Source of the DNA: Aphis gossypii
Taxonomy: Eukaryota; Arthropoda; Insecta; Hemiptera; Aphididae
DNA length: 64,000 nt
Reading direction: 5' to 3'
NCBI RefSeq assembly: GCF_020184175.1
Contig: NC_065533.1
Location: 48,212,351 to 48,276,350 of the forward strand
Below the pieces are notes generated by a model. That model worked only from the letters and a program-made list of their open reading frames with translations. It ran no database searches and was not told the DNA's origin. The stretch's first letter is position 1, and each line of letters opens with the position of its first letter. The position numbers were made by a program, and so were the translations under genes. Below, in pieces: positions 35,301 through 47,519 of the stretch.

Positions 35301-38300
35301 GTTGAGCTATTTTACCTAAGCACACAGTGGTGTTGGTCCTTATACTACCCTGTGTTTCAAAATAAATTATGAGTATATAATTATTTAGTGCTTATACATG
35401 TCTTGTTATACCTGATCATCTTTCATTTGTAAGCGAGCAAAATGCCGCATTAACTCCACATTTAAATTATTATAATTCAATTTTGAGCTGATATGAACCA
35501 TACTCTAAACAAAAATTCTGTAATTAATACATTTTTACTTTATGATTATATAAATAACTTACTCGAACAGTCAATTCTCTTATAGTTGGACTAGCATCAG
35601 CCAGACCACTTACTAATAGTGGGAATATATTTGTATTTAGTAAATCAGCGTTTAATCGGCCTGCAACATAATAATTTAAAAATTATAAAGATGAAAATAA
35701 TGAAATAAAATATAGTACACAAATATATTTATATTAGCATTAATTGCCTTAATAAGTCAACATAAATGATGAATTATTTGATTTAATAATTGATATAAAA
35801 CTAATAACAATGATAGAACATAACATATCAATAATTGATGTATAATTATTAAATTATACACATACTTGCATACAGTTCAATTGAATTAAGTAATAATAAT
35901 CTGGTAGCTCGATCATTGGACTCGAATAGTTTAATAATACAGGGTACTATTTTCTCCTCAAACTCCTGATCATCTAACATAGTACTTAACTAATAAAAGC
36001 AAAATTAGATTAATTAAGTAAAAAAAAATATCTATTTTATTCTCTATAAACACAAATTTGATTACCTTTATCATTGGAGGGAATATAACTTTTTGTTCTT
36101 TAACATAATTAAACATTTCAAGAAGACTAGGTAATACATTGTACAGGGCTATATTTTTGGGAAATGTTTCCAATAAGCTAGGCAATTTCTCAAGAAATGC
36201 TGTTCGTTGAAAATCATCCAATATATGGTATTGACTCAATGATGTCATGGTTTTTTCCAAATCATTACCAAAATATCCTTGTTCTCGTAATGTAGAAATA
36301 ACAGTATCATACGATGGACGGTTCATAGGATCTACAGCTATCAACTTTGGATATATTGTCAAAATTTCTTTAGGAATCTGTGTAATTAAAATTATACTTT
36401 ATAAATTGTTTTTAATTCTGATATATTTTAAGTAAAATATTAGTTTACCTTTTTTGAAATTTTTAAGGCTGACTGATTACTTAATGGACCATTGAATACT
36501 TCCCATATTAATACACCAAGACCCCAAATATCAATTGAACTACAAATAATTATCAATTGTACATTATAACATTTATGTATATAAATAACTTAAGCATATT
36601 AACAATATATAATCAACAATTTTGCAACTTAAAATTTTTTAATGACAAAAAGTTTTACTGATTAGTATAAATAATATAATATATTATTTTATCCAAATAT
36701 TTTATTTAATGTTAGAAACACAATGTTAAAATGAATTTACCTCTTACCAAAATAAAATTTAAATAAAACTAATCACACAGTTAAACCAATTTACAAATGT
36801 GATAGCTTTATATTACTTAATAAAACAAAAGTAAATATTTAACAGTTGCAATAATAATGTTTTCAACATTTTAAAATAATTAAAACTAAAAATAACATAA
36901 AATTACAATATTTAAATTAATTTTTTTATGGAAGTTAATTTTTTTATTATTTAATATTTATGTTTTATAATAATATACCTATTTTAAAAATTGTTGTCAC
37001 TTGTTTGTGGTTTTTTGATTTAAATAAAACTATATTATAGAAGTTTTAGTTTTATCATTGGTAAACTATTTAATATTTTTAAATTATCAAAATGAAGAGT
37101 TATAAGAAAGCTTAGTTTCAGCTCATTTAAACAGTATATTACCATTGTTTATTCTAAATAATTAAATTAAAAAAGAAGTTCAAAATCTAGCAACTCTAAA
37201 ATAAATTTCTCTTACAACTGTGATTGCCGCTGATTTCCAGGAGCACAATATAAACCACTAGCATAAGATGGTGGAGAATTTTCAATGGAATTCATGTACT
37301 CTAATTCACCTAATTTCCATTGTCCAGCTTTATTTACGAACACTGACCAAATATTAACTTTATTGTGGCAGAGTTTTGCTTCAAAGTTTAAAAATTTTAA
37401 TCCATCCTGAAATATATTTAAAATAACATAAAATTTTTTGAACAGTATTAAAATAAATAATATACTTACTATTATATTGGATATTCCCCAAGCAATGTAT
37501 TGTTTCATAATATCTGTATGAAGATTGTTTTGAGACGATATAAAAGATTCAAGTGGCTCAACATATTCAGTAGATAAATATATTATAGATTTAACCTAAA
37601 AATAAATTAAATTTCAAGATAAAAATAAATGTTTGTTTGTTAGTATTGTGCAATTTATTTTGGTTAAAGCTATACAACATAAATATATTCTTTTGTTTAC
37701 TTCAGAGCTTTCCAAAAAACTAAGAATATTTGGATGTTTTAAAGTCTTCAAATGTTTTACAGCTGATTTAGCAAGAGCTGAACGGGTTTCACTTCCTGGA
37801 ATGTCATCATTGATTAAAAATTCAAAAATAGAAACTTCTTGTGTCGTGTTCTGTTAAAAAAAAAAATACATACATACATACATGATGTGATGATAATTAG
37901 TTATTACAAATACAAGATAAAGTATAATGTATTTTAAATAGCTTATAGATAAAATAATTATTATAAAAATTTTTTTAATTGTGTATGAGTTAACTTTAAT
38001 TTTGAATAAAATATAACTAGTAAAATAAGATTTTTGAATTATATATATTCTTATAAAGTTATAAACATAATTGTTAACACATTGACTGTATAATATGTCT
38101 CTTTGCAGTTTTTCACCCAGTACATATGTCACTTTTCAAAGAATAACATAAAAAGTTGCTCTTATATGGTCATACGTTCAATCGAGTATAAATACATATT
38201 TTAAAACATGCGTTTAATCAGACTAATTAATAATAAAATAACATACAGCATTGCGTAGAGAATCATAAATCATTTACTTTAAGTATATATTTGACACCAA

Positions 38301-39187
38301 TAGGCATCTATATGCAGTTAACATGTTAATTATTATAAAATATAAGTAAGTGTTGTTTGGCATAATGGCAAATTAATTATATTATATTAAGTGAAATCCT
38401 AAAAGTAAAAATACTTATTGGGAAGATTTTTTACAGTATTATTTAAAATGGGTTTTAAACAGCCTTTGTGGGTAGATATATTATTAAGATAAGATCATAC
38501 TTAAATTATTTGAAAAAAATATAAAAGTTAAAAAATTAATGAAACATTTCTTTCTGTACAATACTTCCATGAATGATCATTATTATTAATGAAAGGAATT
38601 AAGTCATAATTATTAATTACAATTAATTTTATTTAAAATTTAAGTTAAAAAATATGTTAATCATTTGAATGACTAACACTACTTAGCAATAATAATATGA
38701 CATGTAAATTAAAAATACTCATCTAATATTATATAATAATGAGTTAAGATACAACTAGGAAATAATCAAGATTTTTTTTATTCAACAATTGTAATAAAAA
38801 ATTATTGATCAATTTCTGATTAGAACCTGTGATTAGTATTATATCACTGTAGAAATTATTGATAAGTGAAAATTTTGTTTAACTGTAGTGTCTGTAGGCA
38901 ATTGCTATTTCTGAATTTATTTAAAGGCCATAAATCATCTAATTAAAATTTACAAATATCATTCAACCAATAGACGATAAATACATGTAGCCGATTTTTA
39001 GAGATCTGTGAATAATTAAGAACTAATTTGCACCATTTTAAAGCCATCACGATTTACAATTCATTCTTACCTTCTTTTTCCCTTTATTCAATTTCCACAG
39101 ACTTTTTTCGTTGAATCTATAACTTGGGGATTCACTGATTTCGTACGGAAAGTCTTTTGATGAATCTCTTGAGAATATAGTCCACAT
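32321..39187 (-). CDS. SCYL1: SCYL1 N-terminal kinase-like protein (complete, 16 exons)
   Basis: Exons on the - strand: 39071-39187, 37701-37850, 37470-37595, 37216-37406, 36449-36539, 36066-36377, 35866-35989, 35563-35660, 35412-35504, 35214-35349, 34943-35134, 34128-34259, 33893-34011, 33588-33701, 32504-32585, 32321-32451. All phases agree: 2,208 nt, 735 aa. It begins MWTIFSRDSSKDFPYEI and matches SCYL1 throughout. It has a pseudokinase domain (about residues 1-300; VSIF replaces VAIK, no HRD, GELEY where DFG would be). HEAT-type repeats follow (DPEKGVRD...GFLGKLENVSED), then WAGWAVTTVTSK, a W/D-rich linker (SGWNVGDDWES) and a basic coiled C-terminus (about 690-735). SCYL1 binds COPI and acts in Golgi-ER traffic. 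The protein ends GGKRL, so the family's usual basic COPI-binding tail is changed. Confidence 0.96.
32691..32810. mobile_element. hAT-like left end in SCYL1 intron
   Basis: The sequence CAGCGGTTCTCAAACC matches the common hAT terminal consensus CAGNGGTTCTCAAA. It is followed by repeated GGTTGTGATTATAG-like words. No matching right end was found within the intron, so only a fragment is supported and the end coordinate is approximate. Confidence 0.45.
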
Positions 39188-41037
39188 AGTTGTAATTATT
39201 TACGAGTATCTATTTTAGGGAGTTTAAATCTAGACTACGACGTTAAACATAATTATACTAACGAAAAGAGAAACGTAATTTAAAATATTCACTAAGATGA
39301 GTTTGATGGAACAGAATGGAACATCGAACCATAACTATGACCATCTATTTTGTCATGCATCGAGCTCATTAGTAATAACATAACTACATTAGATAAATAG
39401 TACAATGATTGATTTGACGAAATAAATTGTTCACATACCAATAATACTATAATAGATGATGTTCACAGTTCACACGATTTTTTAATGCTGATAGTGTTAT
39501 ATTATTTTGATAGCTCAGCATCGGCCTTATCGCTGATAACAGAAAATTCTATCACTGCGACGTCGTTTTATATATTATACACACACACACGCACATATTA
39601 TATATTATATATGTATCCACTTTGCCCGTTGGTCCTATAGTTCTAAGCACAGGATAAATAATATTATTATTATATTATTACCTATGTGGTTATTGGATGC
39701 TAATTTTATATTTTCATGTATGAATTGTATATTATGAAAATATTAATTGTACTTAAGACGACGGTATCGTCACATTTTTCACATATTGTGTTGTCTTAGT
39801 CTTAAAAACTTAGAACACGGTAAATTGGGTTCAGTAAAATCAATTTTGTTAGCTTAAATATTTAAAAAAATATATAAAATATGTCCTATATTCTTATAAA
39901 GATATTAGATATGTAACAATCGTGAATTAAACGTCTTACCATCTTAGCTAGCACATCTACCGACATGATTATCTTTAGATTTATAAATTAGAATAGCTAA
40001 TACATAGATAGGTACCTATAAAAAAATACAGTAGGTAGGTATCTGTAAATTGTATTTTTAATTATTAAATATTTAATATCCTCGCGACTTGATTTCCAAA
40101 TAAAAATAAACCAGTAGTTTCAATTTTAAAACATCGTAAACTCATAAATCATTGCACACATAGGTAGGTAACAGCGACCTACCTATATACTCGTATTACA
40201 ATATTTCAACAATCTATATTTTCAAAATAGGCACGATAGCAATATAACGTTGTTTAGGTAAAATATTAAAACAAAATAAATTGTTTGTGAATTGTAAGTA
40301 GTTCCATACAAAATATTTCGACGCTTTCCAATCGCAATTTTAAAAACGTTCACAACTATTATACCTAACAAAACAGTCCTTTTTGATTTTCTCACATTAA
40401 TTGTAGGTATATGATTATCGTATAATATAATTATTATTCAGTGCAAGAAAGTGTTATTTTTGTTTTTTTTAGTACGTTTTTGAACAGAATTAGACACGGA
40501 TCGACCAAATATGTTGCGAAAACGTACCTACGCGATCGTGGCGAGTGAGAAAATAAAATAAAAAAAGGATGGATGAGTGGACGACTTTGGGTAGTCGCAA
40601 AAATCGTAACATTCGTAACGCGCTCAGGCTGCCGCCGACCTACAAAATAAACGCACCCACGTCTCACAGGGCCGGGGATCAGGAATTCAGGAACCGTCGG
40701 CGTTACTGGCGTGCCGACTGTATAGATATATAAAAACATTATTTCAGTGTGTTGGACCGATGTGCCGCCACAATATTATTATTATTATTATCGATTTTCG
40801 AACATTTTGACGTCGTCACGCTCGGCTCGGAAATAAAACTTAGGTACGCTGCCGTACAATATCACCTGTCGGCTGTCGGCGACTCATATCTGATATCAGA
40901 ATGTTATCACGGTCGTCTTCTTATCTCGTGGATAACGGACTGTTACAAAAACACAAACGGCCGCTTCAGCGACATTCGTTATTTAATATTTTTTCGCTCT
41001 TGTCGTTTATCCGTTTTTATCCGACCCGCTCGGCGCG
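39188..41037. promoter_or_regulatory. Divergent promoter region between SCYL1 and the POLR2M-like gene
   Basis: The start codons of SCYL1 (-) and the POLR2M-like gene (+) lie 1.85 kb apart, pointing away from each other. A CA/CG microsatellite stands at about 39583-39598. GC content rises from about 40480 to 41037, consistent with a 5' UTR and core promoter of the + strand gene. An (ATT)n run lies at about 40774-40791. The middle (39.7-40.4 kb) is AT-rich with TAGGTAGGTA words. No coding exon is supported. Confidence 0.5.
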
Positions 41038-43307
41038 ATGTTCGCCTCTAAAATCCATACTCAAAACGAGAACAAAGTGAACTTCAAGAAGAAAACGTAC
41101 GCGGAACTACAGGAACTGTACGAACGACAACGCAAGATCCTCAGTAACAAGTGTGTGCACTTCGTCCTAAAATTGTTGTCGGCGAATTCTCAAATGGCTA
41201 CTAAAATACCGAGTTTTTTTTTGTTTTCTTCTAGACGGTTCGTCGACGGATTGCCTGACAAAGGCGAGAAACTGAAACAGTTTGTTGCTCAACTGGACGC
41301 AGAACTGAACGTTCGTGACGATCACAAAAAGCTATGCGCTGACATGTTGGCGTTGAAAATTGGCAAAGATCAATTGGATACCTTCGAGTGGACCAGTAAA
41401 CACGTCGCGGTGATACACAAGAATAGCCAGCCAGATGTCGTAGACGATGATGAAGATGTGTTGAAAATGTTTGCTTCGCATTCGGGGGTTAATCAAGATA
41501 AAATAATCATAGAGTACTTGTTCTTAATTCTAATATTTATTCTCTAAGTAATTGCTTCCATATGGGGTTAGTTTAAAATATTGAATTGTCTTTCAGAGAG
41601 AAAGCAGAAGAAACATTGATCAAACCATCAGATTTAATCAAGGAAGATCCTATCAAAGACAAACAGCAAGATTACGATTCCATTGAGTTCTCAGAAAATA
41701 TGGAGAGATATGCTAAAAATTTATGTGGTCGTATTGACACTCATTTGTCAACAGATAAAAAACATTTTTTATTAAATAAACCGGCTGTACCAAACAAACA
41801 TAGTATAGTTAAAGCAGCAGATGTTAGCCTCAAGGAATCTGTGATGTTACAGGTCTCTTACGATAGTAAATTGAAGGTAAATTCAGTATCCTTACTTAGT
41901 ATATTGAGAGATTAATAGCAAAGGCTCTTATTTAAGTTCTAATTAATTTAAATTTGATTTTTTCAATTCAATTATAATATTTATAAAAATAAATTGTAAG
42001 AATTTAATGTAGGTATACCATTTTAAATGTATTATTTTTTGTTATTTAGTTAATTCATTAATTCCCTAATGAATCTTGTGAAGTATTGACATTTATTTGT
42101 TTTTGAATTAATTTTTTTCAATATTACTTTATTTTTCAATATATTTACCTAGCTATCCGATTTTTACCATTCTAAATCATAAATTTTTTCTTTATTCAGT
42201 CTTCCTTGACTAGAAATTCATTAAATATTTATCAATACAATTGAGATACAGTACCACAACAACAGTGTGTTGATTATTTAACTGTGCCAAACGTGAAGAC
42301 CCATGACTTCAGTCTGAAAGAGGGGGCATAGATGATAAAGATAAATGAAAAATGAAATACAATTTTAGAGATAATTTTCTTACATTTATGCACATTCACA
42401 ACTCACAGGTTCATAGGATTAAATCAGATAAATTTTATAGTTTACTGTTATATTATTAACTATTATTATACGGCTGCATCCGAATTGCGTGCCAAAAAAA
42501 TGAGCAGTTTTGGTCAACATCCGAATTGCGTGCGCAGTTTTTATATGACAGGGTGGAGTTGCGTGCGAGTATTTTTTGGGACATATCCGAATTCGGATAG
42601 TTTGAAAAGTCCATAGGTATACTTCAAAGACCGTCTGTGTAAAATAATTTGTATATCATACTTTTCTCATTCCTGAGAAAACCTCAATGATTTTATTTAA
42701 AAATAGACTCTAACTAGTTAAATTGTAGCACTTTTGAGAGTTTATTTTAATTTGCTAAGTATACATAATTTTTTTATTTATCTTTTTAAGCCCAGAAATT
42801 ATAGAAACTATGGCCATTAACTGTTTGTAGGTTTATATTGTGGGTAGGGTACGATTGGTTAAGACACTTGTATGCATAGAAAAGTTTTTACCGCTACAAA
42901 TACTGGGTGATTACTTATCCAAGAACTAGTGGCAGAGGCTGGTACTTGCTCTCAATCACGTTGCTTGATTAATCGTATGCACCACTCCATGCCAAGCCAT
43001 AAAATATATACATTTTATAGTTTATTTTATAATATTTATAAGCTTATAATTGTTGTATTTAGTTTATTAATATAGTCAACAGTGTATTTTTTAGAAATAC
43101 TCATTACTTATCTTATAATATAAAATTTTTTGAAACTGAATTATGTTTTTTATTTTTAAGGAATTAAAAGCTGAGAATTTGAAACAAAGATCATTTCCAA
43201 AGTTTGACATGAGTAGTTACCGAAATACAAGTTTATTCAACTTTGACAACATTGAAGATGATAGTGATGACGATAATGATTTATTAGATAATGACAGTGA
43301 TGGATAA
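41038..43307 (+). CDS. POLR2M: POLR2M/Gdown1-like RNA polymerase II-associated protein
   Basis: Exons 41038-41150, 41235-41513, 41597-41876 and 43161-43307 (stop TAA) join in phase to 819 nt, 272 aa. The N-terminus has TYAELQELYERQRKILSNK joined to RFVDGLPDKGEKLKQF. This fits the conserved start of POLR2M/GRINL1A (L..L..RQ..LL.N..F...LPDKG.K). The C-terminus is strongly acidic (NIEDDSDDDNDLLDNDSDG), as in the human protein. Known family role: Gdown1 binds RNA polymerase II and restrains it unless Mediator is present. The protein is shorter than human (about 368 aa). The first intron (84 nt) is a multiple of three and stop-free, so retention would keep the frame. AATAAA lies about 45 bp after the stop. 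Assignment rests mainly on one motif and the tail, so it is moderate. A different small nuclear coiled-coil protein is the alternative. Confidence 0.7.
42477..42600 (+). repeat. Short cluster of CATCCGAATTGCGTGC units
   Basis: In the third intron of the POLR2M-like gene, CATCCGAATTGCGTGC occurs twice (about 42477 and 42521). A diverged GTGGAGTTGCGTGCGAG (about 42553) and CATATCCGAATTCGG (about 42583) follow. The patch is GC-richer than its surroundings. It looks like part of a dispersed repeat; no coding potential is seen. Confidence 0.6.
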
Positions 43308-46300
43308 TTTAAAATTTTTAGTTGCTGTTTCAATTATATTTTGTTCCTTGTTAATAAATAAAATGTAAAAATATGTAAAAATTAAGATATAATATGTTTT
43401 CTAATTTAAAATAAATATTTTATTTCTTTATAAATTTGTATAAACATTTTTTTATTAATATTTTAATACTATTATGAAAGTACATGGTAAAGAACACAAC
43501 CAACTAAAAAATTACTTAATGTTTGTTATAAATTAACAATAGTATTCGCCAAATGTTAATGAAAAGTAAATATATATTATAATTTGTATTCTAATTAAAA
43601 AATAATATATTAGTCAACTAAAAAATGTTCATAATTTGAATTGTCAATAATAATGATAGTTTTTTTGTAATACATATCATTTCTGATTAATTTTTTTTTG
43701 TATTCATGACTTTATTACACCCAATATCTAGCTTAGATAGTATTTTTACCTAAATATTGTTTAATATTTAAATAAACATTAGGCAATTTATTACAGCGCA
43801 TGTTATAAACTATTTATACTATAATTATTATTTGATAATATACTAAGTATAAGTGTCCACTGTCCACATAAGTAAACTGTATAACTGTTAAAAATAAGTA
43901 CTTAATCATTCAAGTATTAACTGTATAGTATATCAAATTAAAATCCTTGAAAAAGAAACAACATAATGTATACTATGCAATTTAAACAAAATTTAATTCA
44001 ATATTAAAATTAAAAAAAATTAAACAATATTTTTATTTTAGTATAAAACCATTATTTTAATTCATTACTTCTACTAAGTATGTTTCATTCCATTTTGAAT
44101 ACAATACATTTATATAGAATGTTAGATAAAGTAAAAAATTTATAAATTTATATCCATTTTACAGTTGGTTAATAAAATGAAGTATTTAATTTCATATAAA
44201 AACATTTAATTTTTCTCCAATCAATTTGAAACTTAACTATTAGATAGGACATTGATAATTAATTATAAATTACTTTACATAATATATAATAAATTTAGTT
44301 TTAACTAATAAACCTTATTTCATATCATTATTATGGCAAAAATACCAAATTCAAATCGTATGTTAATAAAACACTCAATTCTGACCTAAGACTTTTGAAA
44401 CCATTATCAATAGATTTAATTATAAATCATATTCAATAAATATAAATAAACAATAGATATATTTATTGAAGTTAAAGATCTCAGAATTGTTGATTTTTTT
44501 ATTTTAAATTGTGTATACTTGTATACATAAACATAAAAACATACATCCTTATAAAATCAATAAGTTGATCTTTTCAGAAACATTAACTAACTTAATGTAC
44601 ATTTTAATATGAATTAATTTTTTTTTTTCAACTACATATTTAGAATTTATTCCGAAACACAATCAGCAAATTTGATAAAAGTAGGTATGTAGTGATGGGG
44701 TACCTATACTAGAAATTTACTGCAGCAAAGCAAATTTCTTATTTTTTTTTTTAATACATTTTAATAAATTATTTTTTGATGTCAGTGTTTTACTGCACTC
44801 AATACTTAAATATTGCTTAACAATACTATTTGATAAGGATTTTTTAAATAAAAATAATTAACAAATTACCATGTATCATAAATCATCAATTTGATAAAAA
44901 CAACAAATCATTTTCCTGTTGGTAAAATCTGTTTAAAAGTCGATATTTATCAATATGATTTTTTTATAACTGGTCTAATTGAGCTTTCTTTAATATGTAA
45001 AGTACGGGTGCCCTATTATGGGTGTTTACCATTTATTAATGTACTTAATTCTTTATCAAATTTACTATACTATGTACTAACTTTAACTATTCATTATGAT
45101 GTTAACTTGAAAAGAAAATGTTCTGTTAGGTATCTAAGTATAAGTAAGCGCATATTAATATTTGGAATTGTTCATAAATAAGACAATTATATTTAATACT
45201 TACACAGATTTATATTCTGATAAATAATGAGCTACAAAACATGTTCAATCTAAAATAGGTTTTGACAACGTATAATAATCCAAAACTTTTTCCTTTTCTT
45301 TAGAAGAACCATTAAAATATATTTTTTATGTAATGTAGATAGGTACCTATTAATAATTATTTAGTATTTTTTATTTAATATTTATCTACTGTTAAAGACG
45401 GTTTTAATTTAAATTTTTATTAGTAATTACAACAAAAATGACAATTTCTGAAACGCTAGGTATTTATCTACTAGTTTATTAATATAAAAAAAAATTTATT
45501 GATAATACATTCAAATGGAAAAAAAATAACCGTGCATATAATTATGTTGAAATTGTAGGTTTTGCTTTATGTGTATTTTTAATGACGCATGCAAATATTT
45601 TTTTTTCTTAGCTTAGATAAAATATATTTAATTATACATGAATACTTTTTTAATAGTATATATAAAATATATATATTAATATATACGGTATATTATGAAA
45701 GACCACAACAATAAATATTGACGGTAAAAAAACAAATAGTGTTTTAAAAATGACATTTGTTTTTACAATATTTATTTTTCATATTCGTTTTTATTTTGGT
45801 TTTACGAATCACTGACGGATTTTTTGCATATTATTATTTTCATTACAATAATATACATTCGTTAGCTCGTGGCAACTCTTTAACCTCCACTCTATGTACA
45901 TTATGTTGAATGTTGATGTAACATATTGAATTTATGCCGATCCCACCCTTACCGTTGTTCACAATGTATTTGCATATTATTTGAGTCGTTGGATTTTGGT
46001 GACAACTGACGAATTGTTTTTTTCTTTTTATAAAATCGTAATACATTTTTCTATTATTGAATTTTGAAAAATGGCGTTTGATTCTAATGTATCCACAGTC
46101 TATTTGTCAATTGCGTGAATTCAAAAAAAAAAAAAAAATACGGGTAATATATACATGAAAAATTTAAAGTGCTTTGAGTGGCGGCATTTGAAAAATGTCA
46201 TCGAATAAACAGAGATGAATGTTTTTAAAAAAAATGTACCTATTATTAAAAAAAAATACATAATACCTATCTATAATATTTGAGTGAAGTTAGTTAAATT

Positions 46301-47519
46301 TATCAATTCTATATTGTTTACATAACAAATACATCTCTTTGAGAATGGATGACTAAAAATTAATTTAAATAAGATACTGCAATAAATTGTATTTACATTT
46401 ACCTATATTGAAATAAAGATCAATAAATAAAGTAAGGAAATAAGTTAGTGTTATATTTTCAGGACATTACATAATATAATATCAGGTAGGTAGTTTTAAT
46501 ACATAGGTATAGGTATTTAATATTAATTTCAACTTTAAATTTACTGAAAAAGTACCTATATTCATTTTATTATTAGTTTGCTAGGTGAAGTAGGTATTTG
46601 GTGTATGTGATAATTGTCGATTTATCTCTACTATAACAGTTGTATAAGTAAGATCAGGGAATAAAGGTGACTTCTAACATGGTACAATAGAACTATACTA
46701 TAAAGAACGCGGTAGGAGATTAAGATCATCCATAGAATTATTACGACACCATACCATAGTTAATCCATTAAAATGGTTTTGAAAGGGACAGCATTACACA
46801 GATAGTATTATAAATTATACTGCAATGGGAATAGATTCATGAAAAAATACATAATATTCTATTTTAGACGTTAAGAGTTAATTCAATGTATTACTAAGAT
46901 TTCAAAGTTATTAAGCTCAGGTTGGAAGACTAGACAGTAAGCTGAGGAAGTACTTCTTAGAAAAATCTTAATATAATTATATTGTTGACGAAGAAGACTA
47001 ATTTTGACTTCCATAATATACACTTCCCAATTAAGTTAATAAGAAGAATAAGAAGAGAGTTAAGATAACTTTGAGGAATACTAACGTTTAATAGTAACCA
47101 CTTAAGGATCAGAATAGGTATTCAGAATATCTAAATCATCTAAGATATGGGGAAGTTATCGAATATCGATTCTAAATTTATAAAATAAAATATATTATAC
47201 ATCTATAATATTATAATTGAATTAGCCAGAACAATATTTTATTTATAAAACGATACACATAGAAAATTAAAATACTGCTAAAGTTATACTAATTCTTATC
47301 ATATTATTTGTTTAAAAATTATTAATTATTCAGTATTTTTGGCAAACAATGGGCCATTGGCTACACTTAAATGCCACCATTGTGCAATTAATAATTGTTT
47401 TTAATACAAATCCTTGAAGAATTGGATTAATGATTAACGTATAAATGATATTATTATATTAACTGTTTATCGTTTTTGAACATCGAATGGAATATAATAT
47501 GAATATTATACTTGGAGAA
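43308..47519. other. Convergent AT-rich spacer between POLR2M-like and dynein heavy chain
   Basis: About 4.2 kb between two 3' ends. It holds many AT-rich inverted stretches and a less biased patch at about 45840-46090, whose 67-codon - strand frame is not a known family and looks like repeat-derived sequence. Another patch at about 46670-47160 has mildly coding-like composition but many stops. No gene is supported. Confidence 0.5.

Noticed and set aside
41586..41915. Separate short gene beginning at 41586
   Set aside because: It is exon 3 of the POLR2M-like gene; the upstream ATT/ATG-like start lies before the splice acceptor.
42830..42990. Possible tRNA-derived SINE in the POLR2M-like third intron
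   Set aside because: No convincing A-box/B-box pair could be read.
45843..46046. 67-codon - strand frame in the POLR2M/dynein spacer
   Set aside because: Isolated, no splice context and no known family; likely part of a dispersed repeat.
46670..47160. Possible decayed protein gene with mildly coding-like composition
   Set aside because: Many stops in all frames and no recognisable motif; not enough to call a pseudogene.
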